Assembly (NCBI GenBank): GCA_033063855.1
Contig: CP093830.1
Span: 14,384,854-14,448,853, forward strand
Length of the DNA: 64,000 nucleotides
Reading direction: 5' to 3'
Origin: Smittia aterrima
Lineage: Eukaryota > Arthropoda > Insecta > Diptera > Chironomidae
Made by a program: the position numbers and the translations under genes. Below are positions 10,792 through 23,869 of this stretch, in pieces. Below the pieces are notes generated by a model. That model was not told where the DNA came from. It made no database searches and saw only the letters and a program-made list of their open reading frames with translations. Numbering within the stretch: the stretch's first letter is position 1; the number at the start of each line of letters is the position of its first letter.

Positions 10792-13700
10792 GTAAGTCCC
10801 ACAAGATATACGCAATGTTTTCTCAAAATTATGAAATTAGGCCTGCGAGCCTTCGAATTGAAATATTTTTCAAGGTTGATCCACGAAATCTAAAAACAAA
10901 ACAAAGAACCTGAAAGTCAATGACGGGAGGGCGAACAATAGAACTTTTATCACCAAAAGCCACTCAGCTTATCAATTGAAATGCGACTTCATAGCGTGTG
11001 TTAGTAGAATCAAAGCTTCAATTCAAATACAAAAGGAAAAACAATATTTTGGGTACAGTGAAGACTCGATGAACCGGAAATTTTGACATTACATTCTTGT
11101 TAGATTCAACTAACAAATTCACTTTGTTGCATTAGGAAAATGCTTGTAATGATACATTTCACTGTAGAATCAGACAAACGCAAAGCGCCCTCTAATCCTC
11201 CACGAATGTGTTTTCGTCGCGGTCGAATGACTTCTATCACGTCGTGACGATTTTCATCGTTGTTTGTATTTCTTCATTAACTTTTTTTTTGGCTAATTTT
11301 CATCGACGTGCCAATTGGAATGTTTTCTGGAAGCTTCGGCTGAAACCGAATTTCTCTTTTGAGATTCTCTACTCACGTCGCAAATAATTTCTTGTTCGTT
11401 TTCTTTGTTATTTTAAAATCAACCGCGGAATTGCGCTAATAGATGTTCACTCGCTCGCTAATTCGCTAGAATCTTTATTTGTTGTTGCAAAGATGAAAAT
11501 AATTCGTATTGCAATGCTTCAACGCGCACGATTGTCAATAATTGTGAATCAGGGACGATTTATGCTCGAGTTCAATTGATTCTCGAAGCTTGATTGTCTC
11601 GAGGCGTTTTCCAATTACAAATACAAATCTGTCTAATGATTCTTTAATTACAATGTACGAAGAATGACAGCGGCGCACCTGACGTCGCCACGTTTAGCTA
11701 AAGCCAAAGGACGCTCACTCGGTCGCTTTTTTGGTTTCGCCTTTTTTTTTGGTGGAAATTCAATTTAAGCGAAAACTAACAAAAATTGCAAATTTATTTT
11801 CTGTTAAGAGGGGTCAGCGTTGACTGAAAAGGGGTTCAATTCTTTTCTTGGGGGAGAACATTTTCAAATTATAATAGTTTTCGGCAAGAAGAGAATTTAT
11901 TGACGACGAAAAAAAATAAGAAGGGTGAACAAAAATTGTGTGTCGCCTTCTGCAAAACGAGAATTACTCGGAAAATCGATAACAAGATTCTTCTTCTTTA
12001 AGATTTCATTTCGGATTGCGAGGGGCGATTGCAATAGTGCGAAGCCTCGAATGACTTCCAACCCTCCGCATTGCCATTAAAAATCGCATTGACTCGAGAG
12101 TGGAATTTAATTTCACTAAGAGAATAATTTTCATGAACTCGAGAATGCACGAACGCTCATGAAGACATTTGCATAATCAACTGGATGTTGTTTCGTAAAA
12201 TGATATTCCAACAACCCGAAATTTATTTTTCTCGAACATGATAAATTTGTCTCGGCCAAACAAATTGCTATTTGCTTAAATTGATTACAAACATTTTTTA
12301 AGAATTGAGCTGCAAACACTCCTAATGGCTCTCGATAAGAGACTGAAATAAATGCAAATTTCTATTGTTGAACCCAAGACAATTGGAAGGAAGATAAGAA
12401 GACACAATAATAGTTTTAAGAGAGTATTTAACAACCTTAAGATGATAAACCTCAAAAGGAAGATGGGAGGATCATAAAAATCATGATTGAACACGAAGTG
12501 GAAGGTGCAAAGTTCACTCGACACAGACGAAGACAAGAAGAGGCATAAACAATAATAATAATAAAGATGACGTCAGAGTCGGACCATTTGTTTGACTGTG
12601 AAGCGTTTTCACGGTTAACTCTCAATGTTACTTCTCTTCGCCTGTTTGTTTTCCGCTCAATCTACTTACAGTAGTCGAGGTTCGTGACGTCAGATCAGTT
12701 GAACAGTGTGTTAAGTTTTCCACTCGCTCATTGCTGAAGCTGTATGTGGCGAGTTAGTAATAATTTTCTTGGAAAGCGAGAGTCTTTTCGTGGAAGACGA
12801 TGACGTTATCGTTTTTATTGGGCATGCTTGTAAGTTCTCAAGCAAGTACAATAGAAATTCTCGTTTATTTGTTTTGCCAAACGAGCGAATTTATTGCCCT
12901 CTTCCGTTGTCATTTACTTGATTCAATTATCGGAAAAATTGTCTTGACATTGCCGAGATGTCGTAGGTGGAGATGGAAGAAGACTGACTAGCAGTGAAAG
13001 CTGCCCGGCATACACTCGACTCATTCGAATGAATTTACGAAAAAACAGACAGTTGAATTAATTGAACAACTGTAGCGATGAGTCATCATGGATGCAAATT
13101 TATCTTAAACAAGATTATTTAAACCTCTGAAAAAATCTTAAAATTCTCAGAAATATTTTGCGAAATTTCAATAAAAAAATATTCCAGAAGAATCGACGAT
13201 TACACAACTTTCCTCACGTGCTTTTGGTACTTTAATCTGCCGACCCAACTTTCTATTGGCTGCTGCAAAAATGACGACATCAAGTTTTTTATAGAATTTT
13301 CTGAAAATCGCAATATTTGCGAGAGAGAGATATCCGTGACGTCAAGAAAAGTTTTTAAATTGAGATATTTTTCTTCTTTATTCACACACTCAAACGATCC
13401 GCTCCGACAAGAAAGAGCGAAACACGAGCCAAAGAGATGTTTGTATAAAAGCGATGGTGTGATGACGAATTCTGTTTTGTTACTCTCAAGCTTTCAGTCA
13501 GTGAAGATCGTTTTGAAAAAGTGAAATAAATATCTGACGAAATAAAAAAATTAGGAGAAATTCTCAAAAAAAAAAGAAAATTAAAACTGATTGTGTCGTA
13601 TCCTAAAAAAAATTAAGAAAGAAAAAAACTAAAGTTTTGTGATAGAAAAATTTAAATTTCAAAAATCTTGACCTTTGGGAAGTGAAAAATAGTTTTTTCT

Positions 13701-16700
13701 TTTCTTCATTATTTGTGGAACTTTGAACACAAATTGAAGAAAAGTTTGTCAAGAATAAACTAAAACCAAAGCAAACTTGACAATGACTCTGGACAATTCA
13801 CTGATAAATGATACATTTATGTACCCGTACGCAATGGAATACAACGCGGAATACAACGCTCCCTTGACACCGGTCTACAATTTTAATTACAGTTGCAGCA
13901 ATAATAACAACGTTATAAATAATAATAATAATAATCGAATGGTAAGTTGTGTTGATCTTTAAAAATCTCAAAATGTTTGATGTCGATCGACTGCTCAGGC
14001 AGCGAATAAAAGTCAAACGGGTCAAAACAACTCATAAATATTAAACAAAAATCCACTTGTTGGTCGTGGAAAATTTAACTTTCGCTTTTCACCCACGCGC
14101 GAAGGAATTTCCCAACGCGGAAAAACCATCCCGTGTTTTTCACCAAAGGAATTTTCCTCACCACGTTCGATGGTTTGAATAAATTGACTTAAATGAAGGT
14201 CGAGTTTTCACTTATTCTACTTCGATAAAGTAAAATTTAAATTTCTGTCAAATAAGTTTCAAACAATGTAGCTTGCGATAAACTTTTCAGGATAGCAAGA
14301 CAATTGACGTACATAACATTTTGCTCTGATTGCTTCGTACAGTCATATTTTGATTAAGAACGGGAATCTGAATCAGCATCCGTTGTAGATTCAAATTCCT
14401 TATGAATTTAATTTTCTTGCAAAGTGTTGAGCTTATCAGACAGAAACTTAGACGTTGGCGTGAATCGCCAGAAAAAATATTACAAATCTAATTTTGAAAA
14501 GTTTTTCTTATCAATTCAGCGAATTTACGCGTTGGTTTATTAATTTCTGTTAACAGAAAGATATCAAAGATGTTTATGAGTTCCTCGACAAATGTTTCGT
14601 CGTCTCAAGGCTAAGTTGTTATTGTGATGGCTTAGCTACGTTCAAAACAAATGCTTAACGCGTTTCAAAAGAAACATTCGACGGGAGCTAATTAACATGA
14701 AATGGCGACGATGGTAATTCCCCAATCAAACTCGTTGCATCTTCTTCAATTATTAACTTGAACCGTGTCGTGTCCTCAAAAAATATAAGAAGTGAAAGAC
14801 GATGGTGCATGTCGAGAGAGGAGGATTCCAAAGCAAAGGGAGTTGACTGACATTGTAATGTCACGTACCGAATAAAAATGCAAATTACCCGACGGCGTCC
14901 CTACTCTGGGAATATCCCTTTAAAAAATCAATTGATCTTCACTTTGAACAATCTCAAAGGTTTTATTTCATCCCGGATCTCAATCTCAACCTAGAAATTT
15001 GACGAAAGAAATTAGTTACAAGACATTCGTGGAAAAAACGCTCTTGCATAATATTTCTCTTCGATGGCTTAATGCCGAACGGTTTCTCGTGAAATTGACG
15101 TCACGAGACGGATCCCAAACTCATGCTGTAGGCTCTCTGAAAATCTCCTGTATCTGTTTTTTATGTGCTTGTTGCCTCTTCTTTGTGAACTTCTTTCGAA
15201 TTTCGTTCGAAAAAGGTTCATGAAGAAGGTGCTGGAGGTTGGCGCTACTTTGTAAAGCTTCGCGCATCCATTCGACACTTCTCGTTTTCTCTCGAAAAAT
15301 TAAAGCGTCTATTTATGCAGATTAAGGTGTGTTCAGGTGGTGTTCGCTTATTTTTTAAAAATTCTGTCGCCGAATGTGTGAGTTTGGTTGCGTGGATCAC
15401 TGGAAACTTATAAAATGTATGCCAAAGGCCTGAATAAATTTACACACCACGGCGCTTTTCTGTGTTAGATTCTCAATCCAATAATTCACACCGATCGCGG
15501 AATGTGTAGTGTCGATCAGCTGAAATCGAAACTCAACTAAGCACAGCAGAATTCCAATTCGACAACGAATAGATTAACAACTTCACAATCAATTTCGTGT
15601 TTTCATATCGTCGCAAAGTTCTCAAATTTCTCAATTACTGGGTCGATCGGAGTTTGATAAGCTCAACAAAGCTTGTGTATCCACATGAAGTGTTAAATGA
15701 AATTTTATTTGAATTTCCATTTACTTCTTGCGCTATTCGCAAAACGAAACCGAACAACTGCGCCGCCGACTGGCTCCTTTCACCGTCCCCTCTAGAAAAC
15801 AGGGAATTGCAAACCAAGTCATACTCGCTTATGCTTCGAATTGCGATCGAGGTTCATTCATTGAACACTGGGTGTCTTGTCTGAAGCTGAAAACAATTTG
15901 CGATTTATTGTTTTTAAAAGTTTAACCCTTTGTGATGCGAGACTGTTCTTTAAAGCAAAGAGTTCAATGAATGTCTTGCGAGGTTTCTTTACGAACTTGA
16001 TGAGAAAAAAATTATGGCTTGAGTTTAAATTCATTGCTTCATTAACTTATAAATAATCAACAGCAGAGTGACCGCAGCTGCAAGTTTGTCAAATTTTCGT
16101 CAAAACCAGCAAACCACAAAGGGTTAAAAGAATCAGCTCAATAAAACTATCAGCATGAGAGAAACATTTCCATTTCTAGTTTTTCGTGCTAGACAACCTC
16201 GATTTAACTTACTGTCCATCGATCTCGCTTTATAAACTTCTCGAAAGACTTGAATTGTGCAACTTAGTTACACATATTTCGTTTGCGAATTGCGATCCCG
16301 TGGAGAGGTCCAAGGCGGGGGAAAGGGGGCTCCGAATTAAAAACAAAAGCTTGATCGTAACTGATAGCCGCGAAAAGTTTGCTAAGAAAACATTGGCAAA
16401 GCGCAGATCGCAAAGACATTAGATATACGAGCACATAAATTATTATTTTTCTCTGTTGTCTTTGAGCACAATTTCGTTATTTCTTGTAATTTGTAGCGAG
16501 AAAGAAACAAAATAACGCACGTGTGTCGTTCGTTGCGCCTTTGTTGGTGCTTGAAAATATATTTTTTTCATCTCGTTTTCAAGAAAAGCAGCAACAAGAA
16601 ATCAATTTTATTGTGTCTCGTTCGCTCTTTCCTCGGGCTTTTGGCTTCAGCGTCGAGAAATTAACAAAGAAATGCAGCCGGAGATAAAGCGAACAGGGCG

Positions 16701-19700
16701 TTTTGCGAAAGCACCGAGAAATTAGCTGCAGCGACAATAAAAATTAAAATATGATAATTATTTGCAAAGAAAGAAAATTAGCTCCGGTCGAATTTTGCAT
16801 TAAAACCTTGCATTTGTTAGCTGCCACCAGGCGATTCTTTGTTGCGAATCGTGCGAACAAAAGGATTATGACGAGGCTTTTTATTGTACTTTGAACTCGA
16901 CTGGGTTAAGCGGCGGTCAGGCTCGAGAGAACACACTTAATTACAAGCAATTTCAACCCGTCACTGCATCGGATATTAAAATGTAATTAGCTTGAGCAAC
17001 TCTGAGAAGTTCTGAGGATGAATTTAAAGAGGAAATCACAACTCCATTGTCTGTTACCCGCGACTCGGTTGAGATATGAAAAGGACTTTAATCTGCATAT
17101 TTGCATTTACAACCTGAACAGGAAGTGCACGATCGGCGACAGACATTGTCTGTCACATGTGTTTGGCAAAGCCAGAAGAGGACTGCGAACAAAGAAATGC
17201 GAACGTTTATTCCCTGTCGTGTCGTTGTGAACTTTTTAATTGAGCTTCACTTAGAAGTGAAAACAATTTTTTATTGCAAATAAATTTTTTTCCTCGCGAA
17301 CTTTTCATGTCAACAAACTATCGCCAACCGTAAGCTTCCCCGTTACAATTGAACAAACAAGGAATTTGATTTATTCATTTCAAAATCTCCGATTTCATAA
17401 ATAATTTGTTGACTTACAGATTTAATTGTGTTTCCCGAACTCTCTGAAAATTAACGCAAAACCTCAAAGCGGCTCGTGCGAGAATGTTATCAAATCAATG
17501 TCTTTTCCTCATTCGCTCGATTTCAAATTCTCAATGCTGAATCAGTTTACGTCTGGAAGTGATCTAAACGCGAATGGAGATTTAAGTGACACTTTTCATT
17601 TGTTTTCTCTCGTTCTTCAACGTCAACGATAAATTGTGTGCTAGTTAACAAAAGGTTCTTCTAAACACTTTACGAAGTCAATGAGGAACAAACTTGCAAA
17701 AGTTTAATTTAAAAAAGTCTTTCTGAATTGCTAATTTTTTTGCTCAGCAATTAAACATTTGTTATTATTAGTAATTTACACTCGAGATTGTTTCTAAGGC
17801 GAATGGAATCTCCGAATCAGCTTGAAAGTGATTTAAATGAAATACTTAAACTCGATAATTGCACAAACTTCGTTCAGAGCGTCGACTGTAATGTTGGGTT
17901 CATGTATATCCACTTAAAAGTGAATTCAACGACGAGTTTTATGACAAAAGCTCAACTTAATTGTTTAATTTAATTAGCGCGAGTTGTAAATAAGTATAAG
18001 GCGCAATAAATCGGAAGGCTAAAATGCAGATTTTATGACCGTTTTGGTGAAGATGAATTGAGTTTAAATCACATCTGAGGTGTAATGACGGTTGGGGGAC
18101 GTTAAAGCGACTACTACAATGTCTTTTCTCTCTCTCTCGTAACTCTCGTTGTTGCCTTCACTGCATTGTCATCTGGACTTATAGTTTATTGGGGTGTAAA
18201 GTCCAACATTATGGAATTTAAAAGCTTTCGAAGAGAAAGAGGTCAATTGACAGCGTCGGGTAAGCGAATCCTTAATTGAATGTAGGCGTCTCTTCGATGC
18301 ACGGAACTTAAGTCATTGACAGCAAAGCCACAGACAAAAGAGAGTCATTAATAAATATGAAAGATTTCAGGACGCGGCTGAGTTTCACCTTACGTGCCAG
18401 CCCTAATGGGCTCATTTCCATAAGCAGCAAAATACCTTCTTATTGTGCTGTCGCTGAATTGAGGATCTTGGAACAATCAACAATCGACTGTTTCTGTTTT
18501 TGGTGAATTTTTAGCGTGATCGTCGCTGTCGTCTTTTCCAATTTCATCATAAATATTCATACGTGCGAGGTAAAAAAGAACAACGTCTTTGCGATTCTTT
18601 CTCTCCGAAGCAACACGCGAATGTCGAATGTTTACGACTTCATCTTGAGTTTCGGTGTCAGACAAATAAAGTAACTGGACATTTTACCATCAATGGGTTT
18701 GTTTGAGTGAAAACTGAAAACTTTTTCGTCGTGAATCTCATCGATAAGGGAAAAGTGCAAGTTTTACGATCAAACTTTGTAGTTCTTCTCGGCGCCAGTA
18801 ACTGATTGATTGAGATAAAGAAGGTTTTGACTTCGAACAGCATGATTGGTGAAAAATATAACTTCTTGGCATCGCACGTCAAAACAACTCCTTAACCGAA
18901 GTAGTTGTCGATGAGGTTTACGATTGCTTTTAGTACTTCACAAGAAATCACTTTTCTCCGTTTTGCCTGTAAATGCTGAATTTATTGTGTGCCGTCAGTC
19001 TATCTTATTTAAATAAAGTGTAAAATTCATATTCGTTTCATCGCCGGAGTTTAATGTTTAAACAGCGAAATAGTACACACAAGAAAATATCGTTCAAGAA
19101 AGAGTTTTTTTTTCCAAAAAGGCGGACACACCTCGCTCGAGACGCAAAATTCAGAGCCGTCGATTTCGAAACGTCGCGCGAGAATGGAATTAGGCGAAAA
19201 GACTCTTGGTGTTTGCACTTTTTTATCGGCTGAGTTTCCTTTTATGAGAAGGGAACGCGACATTATCGAATGAATGTTTACTTCATGGGAATGAACTGGG
19301 ATTTTTAGCTATCGGAGTAGTTTCAAAATATTGCAAAATGCGGATAAGCGCAAGCTTCTTATCACAAATTCTTTCGCCACTTCGACGCTGTTTATTAAAC
19401 AAATTGATATTTCATGCTCGTAAAGTTATAATTTCAATTAAGACGTTTGGCGATCGCATTTCGCAATCATTCGCATAAATCAAATCTCGATTTGAACTGC
19501 TTGTTTCACAGCTGCTTGTAAAGCCCAGCGGCGAAGGCCTTGGCCAGCATTTTAATTGTCGGCTTGTTCCTTTCATAGCTTCACATCAATCTCTCTCTTT
19601 CTCGGGCGTGATCTATGGGAAACAGTTTGCTTTGTAGAGTAAAATGGGAGGCGTTTGAAGATTGCGTAACAATTTGATAAATTGACTGCAATTCATTTTT

Positions 19701-22700
19701 GAAAAATGATTTTACTTTCAATCTTTCATAAGACACTAAACTATTTATTGATGCATATTAAGTGACAGAAAGCACGTAACCTTCCCAAAGCTTAACGAGA
19801 TCTTCATCAATTAAAAACAGAATTCTCCCGTCAACGAATTTTCTTCCTAAGGCTGTCACATCATAAAAATTTCCCACGAACAAACGCACTCGGATAAATA
19901 AAACGATCAACTTTTTGGCACGTTGCCTATCGAGTTATTTCCTCCTCTCTCGTGCAATGCAATATGGAAAACTATTGAATGTGATCCTCAGATGCTTCTT
20001 GACTTTGAAGCGAATAATTTTATCGGTTTCTCATGATTTCTGTGTCAATAGAACTCAACTGGGATTTCCATTCAAAAGTTTTTTTTTATCACAAGTCATA
20101 TGAATTAGCATATTGTTGTCGTTCGAATACATTTCAGCGGGATTCTTATATTCCACTAGAATTTCAAGATAACTGGCGCTTAAGTAACTTAAAAGTCCAA
20201 AAATCCCAGACTCTCATGACTCATGATTACAAAATAAAAAATAGATGAACTGTTAACTGATCGATGATTCACCTGAGGAAATGCTTGACGCAACGGAGCC
20301 TTATCAAGCCGCAAAAAGTCAGCAGGTTCACGATTAAATTTTAATTTTTCTCTGATATGACTCGATGGTGCAAAAAAAACTCTTATCAGCGACGAATTTC
20401 GATTACACACTTTTTTTCGAGTCATATTTGCCTCGTTATCAGTAACACTTCAGTCCGTTTTTCCATTCGAGTAGAGCCACATGTTAAAGTAAAACGCGAG
20501 ATTGTTTTCGAATTGGGATGCGCACTTCGTTTAACGATCACAAGTATTTGGTTTTTGGAAGCGACACGTGTTTGTTTGATAAACGTAAAAAAATGTGTAT
20601 TGTATTATTTTTGTGACGTCGTCGCATGATGACAATTAGAGTTTCTGGCGAAGGAAAGTGACAAAATTGCGCAATATTTTGCCGGCAGTTCGTAGTTCAG
20701 CCGCCTAACCAAGAGGCGTTTTATTTATTTACACCCAGAAGTTGATTGAATTGAATTTTATTTTGATGAAAAAGAGTGCGATGTGTTTGAAATCAGAGAG
20801 GATCGCACGTCTCTCAGTGCCTAGATGACTAAAAGGCTTAATCGAGTGATTAGAGTAATGATGACTGAGACGTTTAAGTGGCAAGAAAAAGGTTTTCTTT
20901 TTCCGCTGTCTTGAAGATTGCCGAATTTTTCTCTGTTCTATAATTAAAAGAATCTTCTCTTTCTGCACACTCACGCGAAGTGTGAAGCTCGTGATTTTCT
21001 TATTTTTGCACGAAGAATCTCGGGGAGATGAAAAGAAAACTTGCGATTCTCTCTCAGTCGACCCCGAACCCTGAATTCAAATGGATTAGCGGGAGTGAAT
21101 TTTAGTTTTAATTTAGTAACAATTTTATTATTTTACGTTTAGCTTTTCTGCCTTCACCGAGATTCGCGGGTGGAAAAATTAAAATTCGAACGAACGAACC
21201 TTAAGCCTATGAAAAGCTTATTAAAAAAATTTATAAAATTTAAAACCTCAACTCGTTGAAGATTAACAAAAGCAATAAGCTTTGTAGTAAGTGGAAGTTA
21301 AGAGGAAGAAAATATCGCGTAATATTGAAAAGTTGCACACCAGCACTCGACTAACCTTTAAAAACGATTATCCGAGACAGGCGAGAAACTCTTCTCAATA
21401 TTCGGAAAGGAAAATAAAATCTTGAGAATATTTTTCAAAAATGTGTTATTTGCGAGGAAAAATGAAAAGTTTTTCTTTATTATTGTGCTCAGATGACGTA
21501 ATCGTGCTTTTTTAAAACGAAATTCGTTTTTTAATTTTCGCAGTGTTAAGCGACAATAAAAATGGGATCAGTGAAATTCGAATTCGGGATTTCTTCATCA
21601 TGCAAGTCTCGCAAACTTCCGGCAATAAATGAAAGTAATTGAAAATAAACGCGCGGGAAAAGTTTGAAGACACTCAAACTCATAATCCGCCTTCAGTCCA
21701 CACCTTGCTGCAGCGCATAATTAATTCAAATCTCAATCTTGCGGATTAGAAACTGACATAAAATTGATGATCAACAGTGCGAAGAAGGCTCAGTCACTGC
21801 GACAAATATCGCAAGGTGATGCGTGGGCGAATTCAAGTGTTGTTTCTCACTTGAAAGCATTATTTTAAACGAGAGAGAAAAATTATTTTTAGTTTCAAAT
21901 ACATTTGAATGAATGAAACTGATTTGTTATCTCTCGAGACTTTTGCGCGTTGCCGTTTATTCTACAAATTCATTGATGAGTCGCACATTACTTGAGTCTT
22001 TAATCAAAGTATGAACGTGTGATTCACTTCAAGCGATGCATCTCGTGAGTGCTTGTTTTCTCAACAATTTGAGAAGGGTTTATTCACTTTCCGAGCCTCG
22101 AACAATCGTCAAAAGTGCAATGAAAAAATAAAGCTTCGATGTTCATGTGTCATAAAAATCTTTACAGAAAGAAACTCAATTTGAATTTAACGACATAAAC
22201 ATTAACCAATCGAACAATCGAGAAATGGACGCCTGTGAAATTGCAAACTTTCTCGCCAGCGAACTTTTTTATGCTCAGGTTAGCGGATGGTGAAAAATAT
22301 TTCGAATTGACTGTTGATATTTTAAAATTCAGATAAAACCTTTCATCGATTAAAATTTTAATTTAAATTCTTCTTTTTTTACTTACAGTTCGTTAATGAT
22401 GGATTTAACAGTGGAATGAGTGGAATCAGTGGTGTTCCAACACGAACGACATCAACATTAACACCTACGACTCTAAGGAACATTGAACAGGTAATGTAAC
22501 TTTATCTAAAAGTGCCCAACTCGAAACTAATCGATATATGATTTTTTTAGACCTTCCAAGATCTTCAAAATGACCTCTCGCAATCAGGCAATCCATATTC
22601 CGCGGGCTTTGTGCCACCCCCAGCACCAATTAACCAGAATCAGAACCAAAATCAATTGACCGTCTTGACCAACAATACGTTACCACCTTATCAGCCTCCA

Positions 22701-23869
22701 ATGCGGCAGCAACAGCAGCCAATTCATCAGCAACAAACAGCAATGTTACCATCGTTCTTGAATGAGATGGAACCAAATAGCATGGAATCAATGGATTCAT
22801 CGAGCTCAATGTCAGATTCAGGCTCATGGCACACGCCTCCTCCTACCGTTATGGATGATTTGAATGGCTCAAAAAGAGCAAGAAGCAGTTATGCTTCTCC
22901 CGGCTCATCCTCATCTAACAGTAATCCGAAGCCAACACGCCGCAATGCCGGTGGCAGAAAGCCAAACAAATCTTCAAATTTGTCTCCAGAAGAGGAAGAG
23001 AAGCGACGAGTTCGTCGTGAGAGAAACAAGCAAGCAGCAGCTCGCTGTCGAAGACGTCGTGAAGATCATACGTCAGAGCTTCAGGGACAAGTTGATGACA
23101 TGGAGGAGAAGAAACGACAACTAACGTCAGAGATCCAACAGATGAACCAATTACGTGATGAGCTTTATGAGTTGATCGAAAAGCACAAGGTGATGAATCA
23201 TTGTGTCATTGGCGACCGTCAGAGTCCACCAGATGTGAAACCAAGTGTAACTGCTGCACAGAACGGAAAACTCATGGTGACTGTTCCTTCAACGGTCGCT
23301 ACAGCCGCTGTTCCTCTTCAACGCCCAACGAATTTTATCAGCAATAACAATAATAACAACACCATGAATGCTAACAAGCTGGCACTGAAGATCAAGGCGG
23401 AGCCTTTGGACGAATTCTATGATGAAGACGTTACGCCGAGAAAACGAAAATGTGACATGTAAGTTGATTGATGATTTTTAATTCCATATTGTTTTGCTGA
23501 CCGAATTTTCACGATTATTTTAGGCTCTCAGGACAAGAATTTGACATAACGACACCAACAACACCCTACATGCCTCAACTGAATACACCAACATTCATGA
23601 AGAATCAAAAACCAAGTCGTCCTTCTTCTCTCAACGTGCCTGCAAACCTCAAACCATCCGATTTTCTGGCACGAAAGAATGTCGCCGATATCGCAGGAAT
23701 ATCTGTCAATACACCATCGACTGGCATGTTCAATTTCGACAGTCTAATGGAAGGTGGAACGGGACTCACGCCGGTAAATCCATTAGTTCCCTGTTCAACG
23801 CAGAATAGAAATCCGATGGACATGTTACAGACTCCAACGAGTGAACCATCAAAGCTTGTCAGTCTTTGA
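10651..23869 (+). CDS. kay: kayak (Drosophila Fos), AP-1 bZIP transcription factor
   Basis: Alternative first exons (10651-10791; 13783-13941; possibly 12800-12829) are all phase 0. They join common exons 22168-22278, 22389-22490, 22551-23458 and 23524-23869. Products are 535 or 541 residues, or 469 from the internal ATG at 22225. Fos dimerises with Jun through the leucine zipper to form AP-1, acting in dorsal closure, wound repair and stress response. The bZIP basic region reads RRVRRERNKQAAARCRRRRE, followed by a heptad zipper ending near LIEKHKVMNH. The exon segment MDACEIANFLASELF and the C-terminal blocks NTPSTGMFNFDSLM and TPTSEPSKLVSL match insect kayak closely. Gln- and Asn-rich stretches flank the bZIP. 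Introns 5' of the common exons exceed 8 kb. Confidence 0.95.
12568..12575. promoter_or_regulatory. CRE/ATF site TGACGTCA (1)
   Basis: Perfect palindromic CRE inside the kayak 5' intron, after an AAT microsatellite. The site binds CREB/ATF and Jun-ATF dimers in animals. Confidence 0.5.
12685..12692. promoter_or_regulatory. CRE/ATF site TGACGTCA (2)
   Basis: Perfect CRE immediately before an initiator-like ATCAGTT, and 108 bp before the possible short first exon at 12800. The position is promoter-like. Confidence 0.55.
12800..12829 (+). other. kay: Possible short kayak alternative first exon
   Basis: ATG plus nine codons (MTLSFLLGML), ending phase 0 at GTAAGT. It lies about 100 bp downstream of an initiator-like ATCAGTT (12694-12700) and of perfect CREs. 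Phase and position suit a further kayak start, but ten codons carry little weight. Confidence 0.3.
13337..13344. promoter_or_regulatory. CRE/ATF site TGACGTCA (3)
   Basis: Perfect CRE 100 bp upstream of the TATA box that serves kayak exon C. The spacing resembles the CRE-TATA arrangement of vertebrate c-fos. Confidence 0.55.
13444..13450 (+). promoter_or_regulatory. kay: TATA box of kayak exon C promoter
   Basis: TATAAAA in the sequence TTGTATAAAAGCG. An initiator-like TTCAGTCAGTG lies about 50 bp downstream, further than ideal. An A-rich 5' UTR of about 290 bp leads to the ATG at 13783. Confidence 0.6.
13783..13941 (+). other. kay: kayak alternative first coding exon C
   Basis: 53 codons beginning MTLDNSLINDTFMYPYAMEY and ending phase 0 at GTAAGT, after an Asn run encoded by an AAT microsatellite. 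The MTLD start and the aromatic/acidic composition match the short Drosophila kayak isoform that starts MTLDSYNIFND. A TATA box lies about 340 bp upstream. In flies this exon can skip the MDASEIA exon; both splices keep frame here. Confidence 0.8.
13942..22167. other. Large kayak intron
   Basis: 8.2 kb of AT-rich DNA without a supported coding exon on either strand. Many short open frames are present, but none has family signatures or paired splice sites. Likely to carry enhancers. Confidence 0.55.
15096..15103. promoter_or_regulatory. CRE/ATF site TGACGTCA (4)
   Basis: Perfect CRE 1.2 kb inside the intron after exon C; a possible intronic enhancer site. Confidence 0.4.
22168..22278 (+). other. 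kay: kayak common exon with internal start
   Basis: A TTTACAG acceptor at 22161-22167 opens a 37-codon phase 0 exon containing MDACEIANFLASELF, the counterpart of the Drosophila MDASEIATFLANELF segment. The ATG at 22225 could also serve as a start if transcription begins nearby. It ends at CAG|GTTAGC. Confidence 0.8.

Larger units (their letters stand above)
10792..13782. other. kayak 5' intron / alternative promoter region
   Basis: 3 kb between first exons A and C. It contains three of the four perfect CREs, an AAT microsatellite near 12,550 and the possible short first exon. No other coding exon is supported. Confidence 0.5.

Noticed and set aside
12541..12565. AAT microsatellite as a repeat of interest
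   Set aside because: Short simple repeat common in insect introns; noted only as a landmark.
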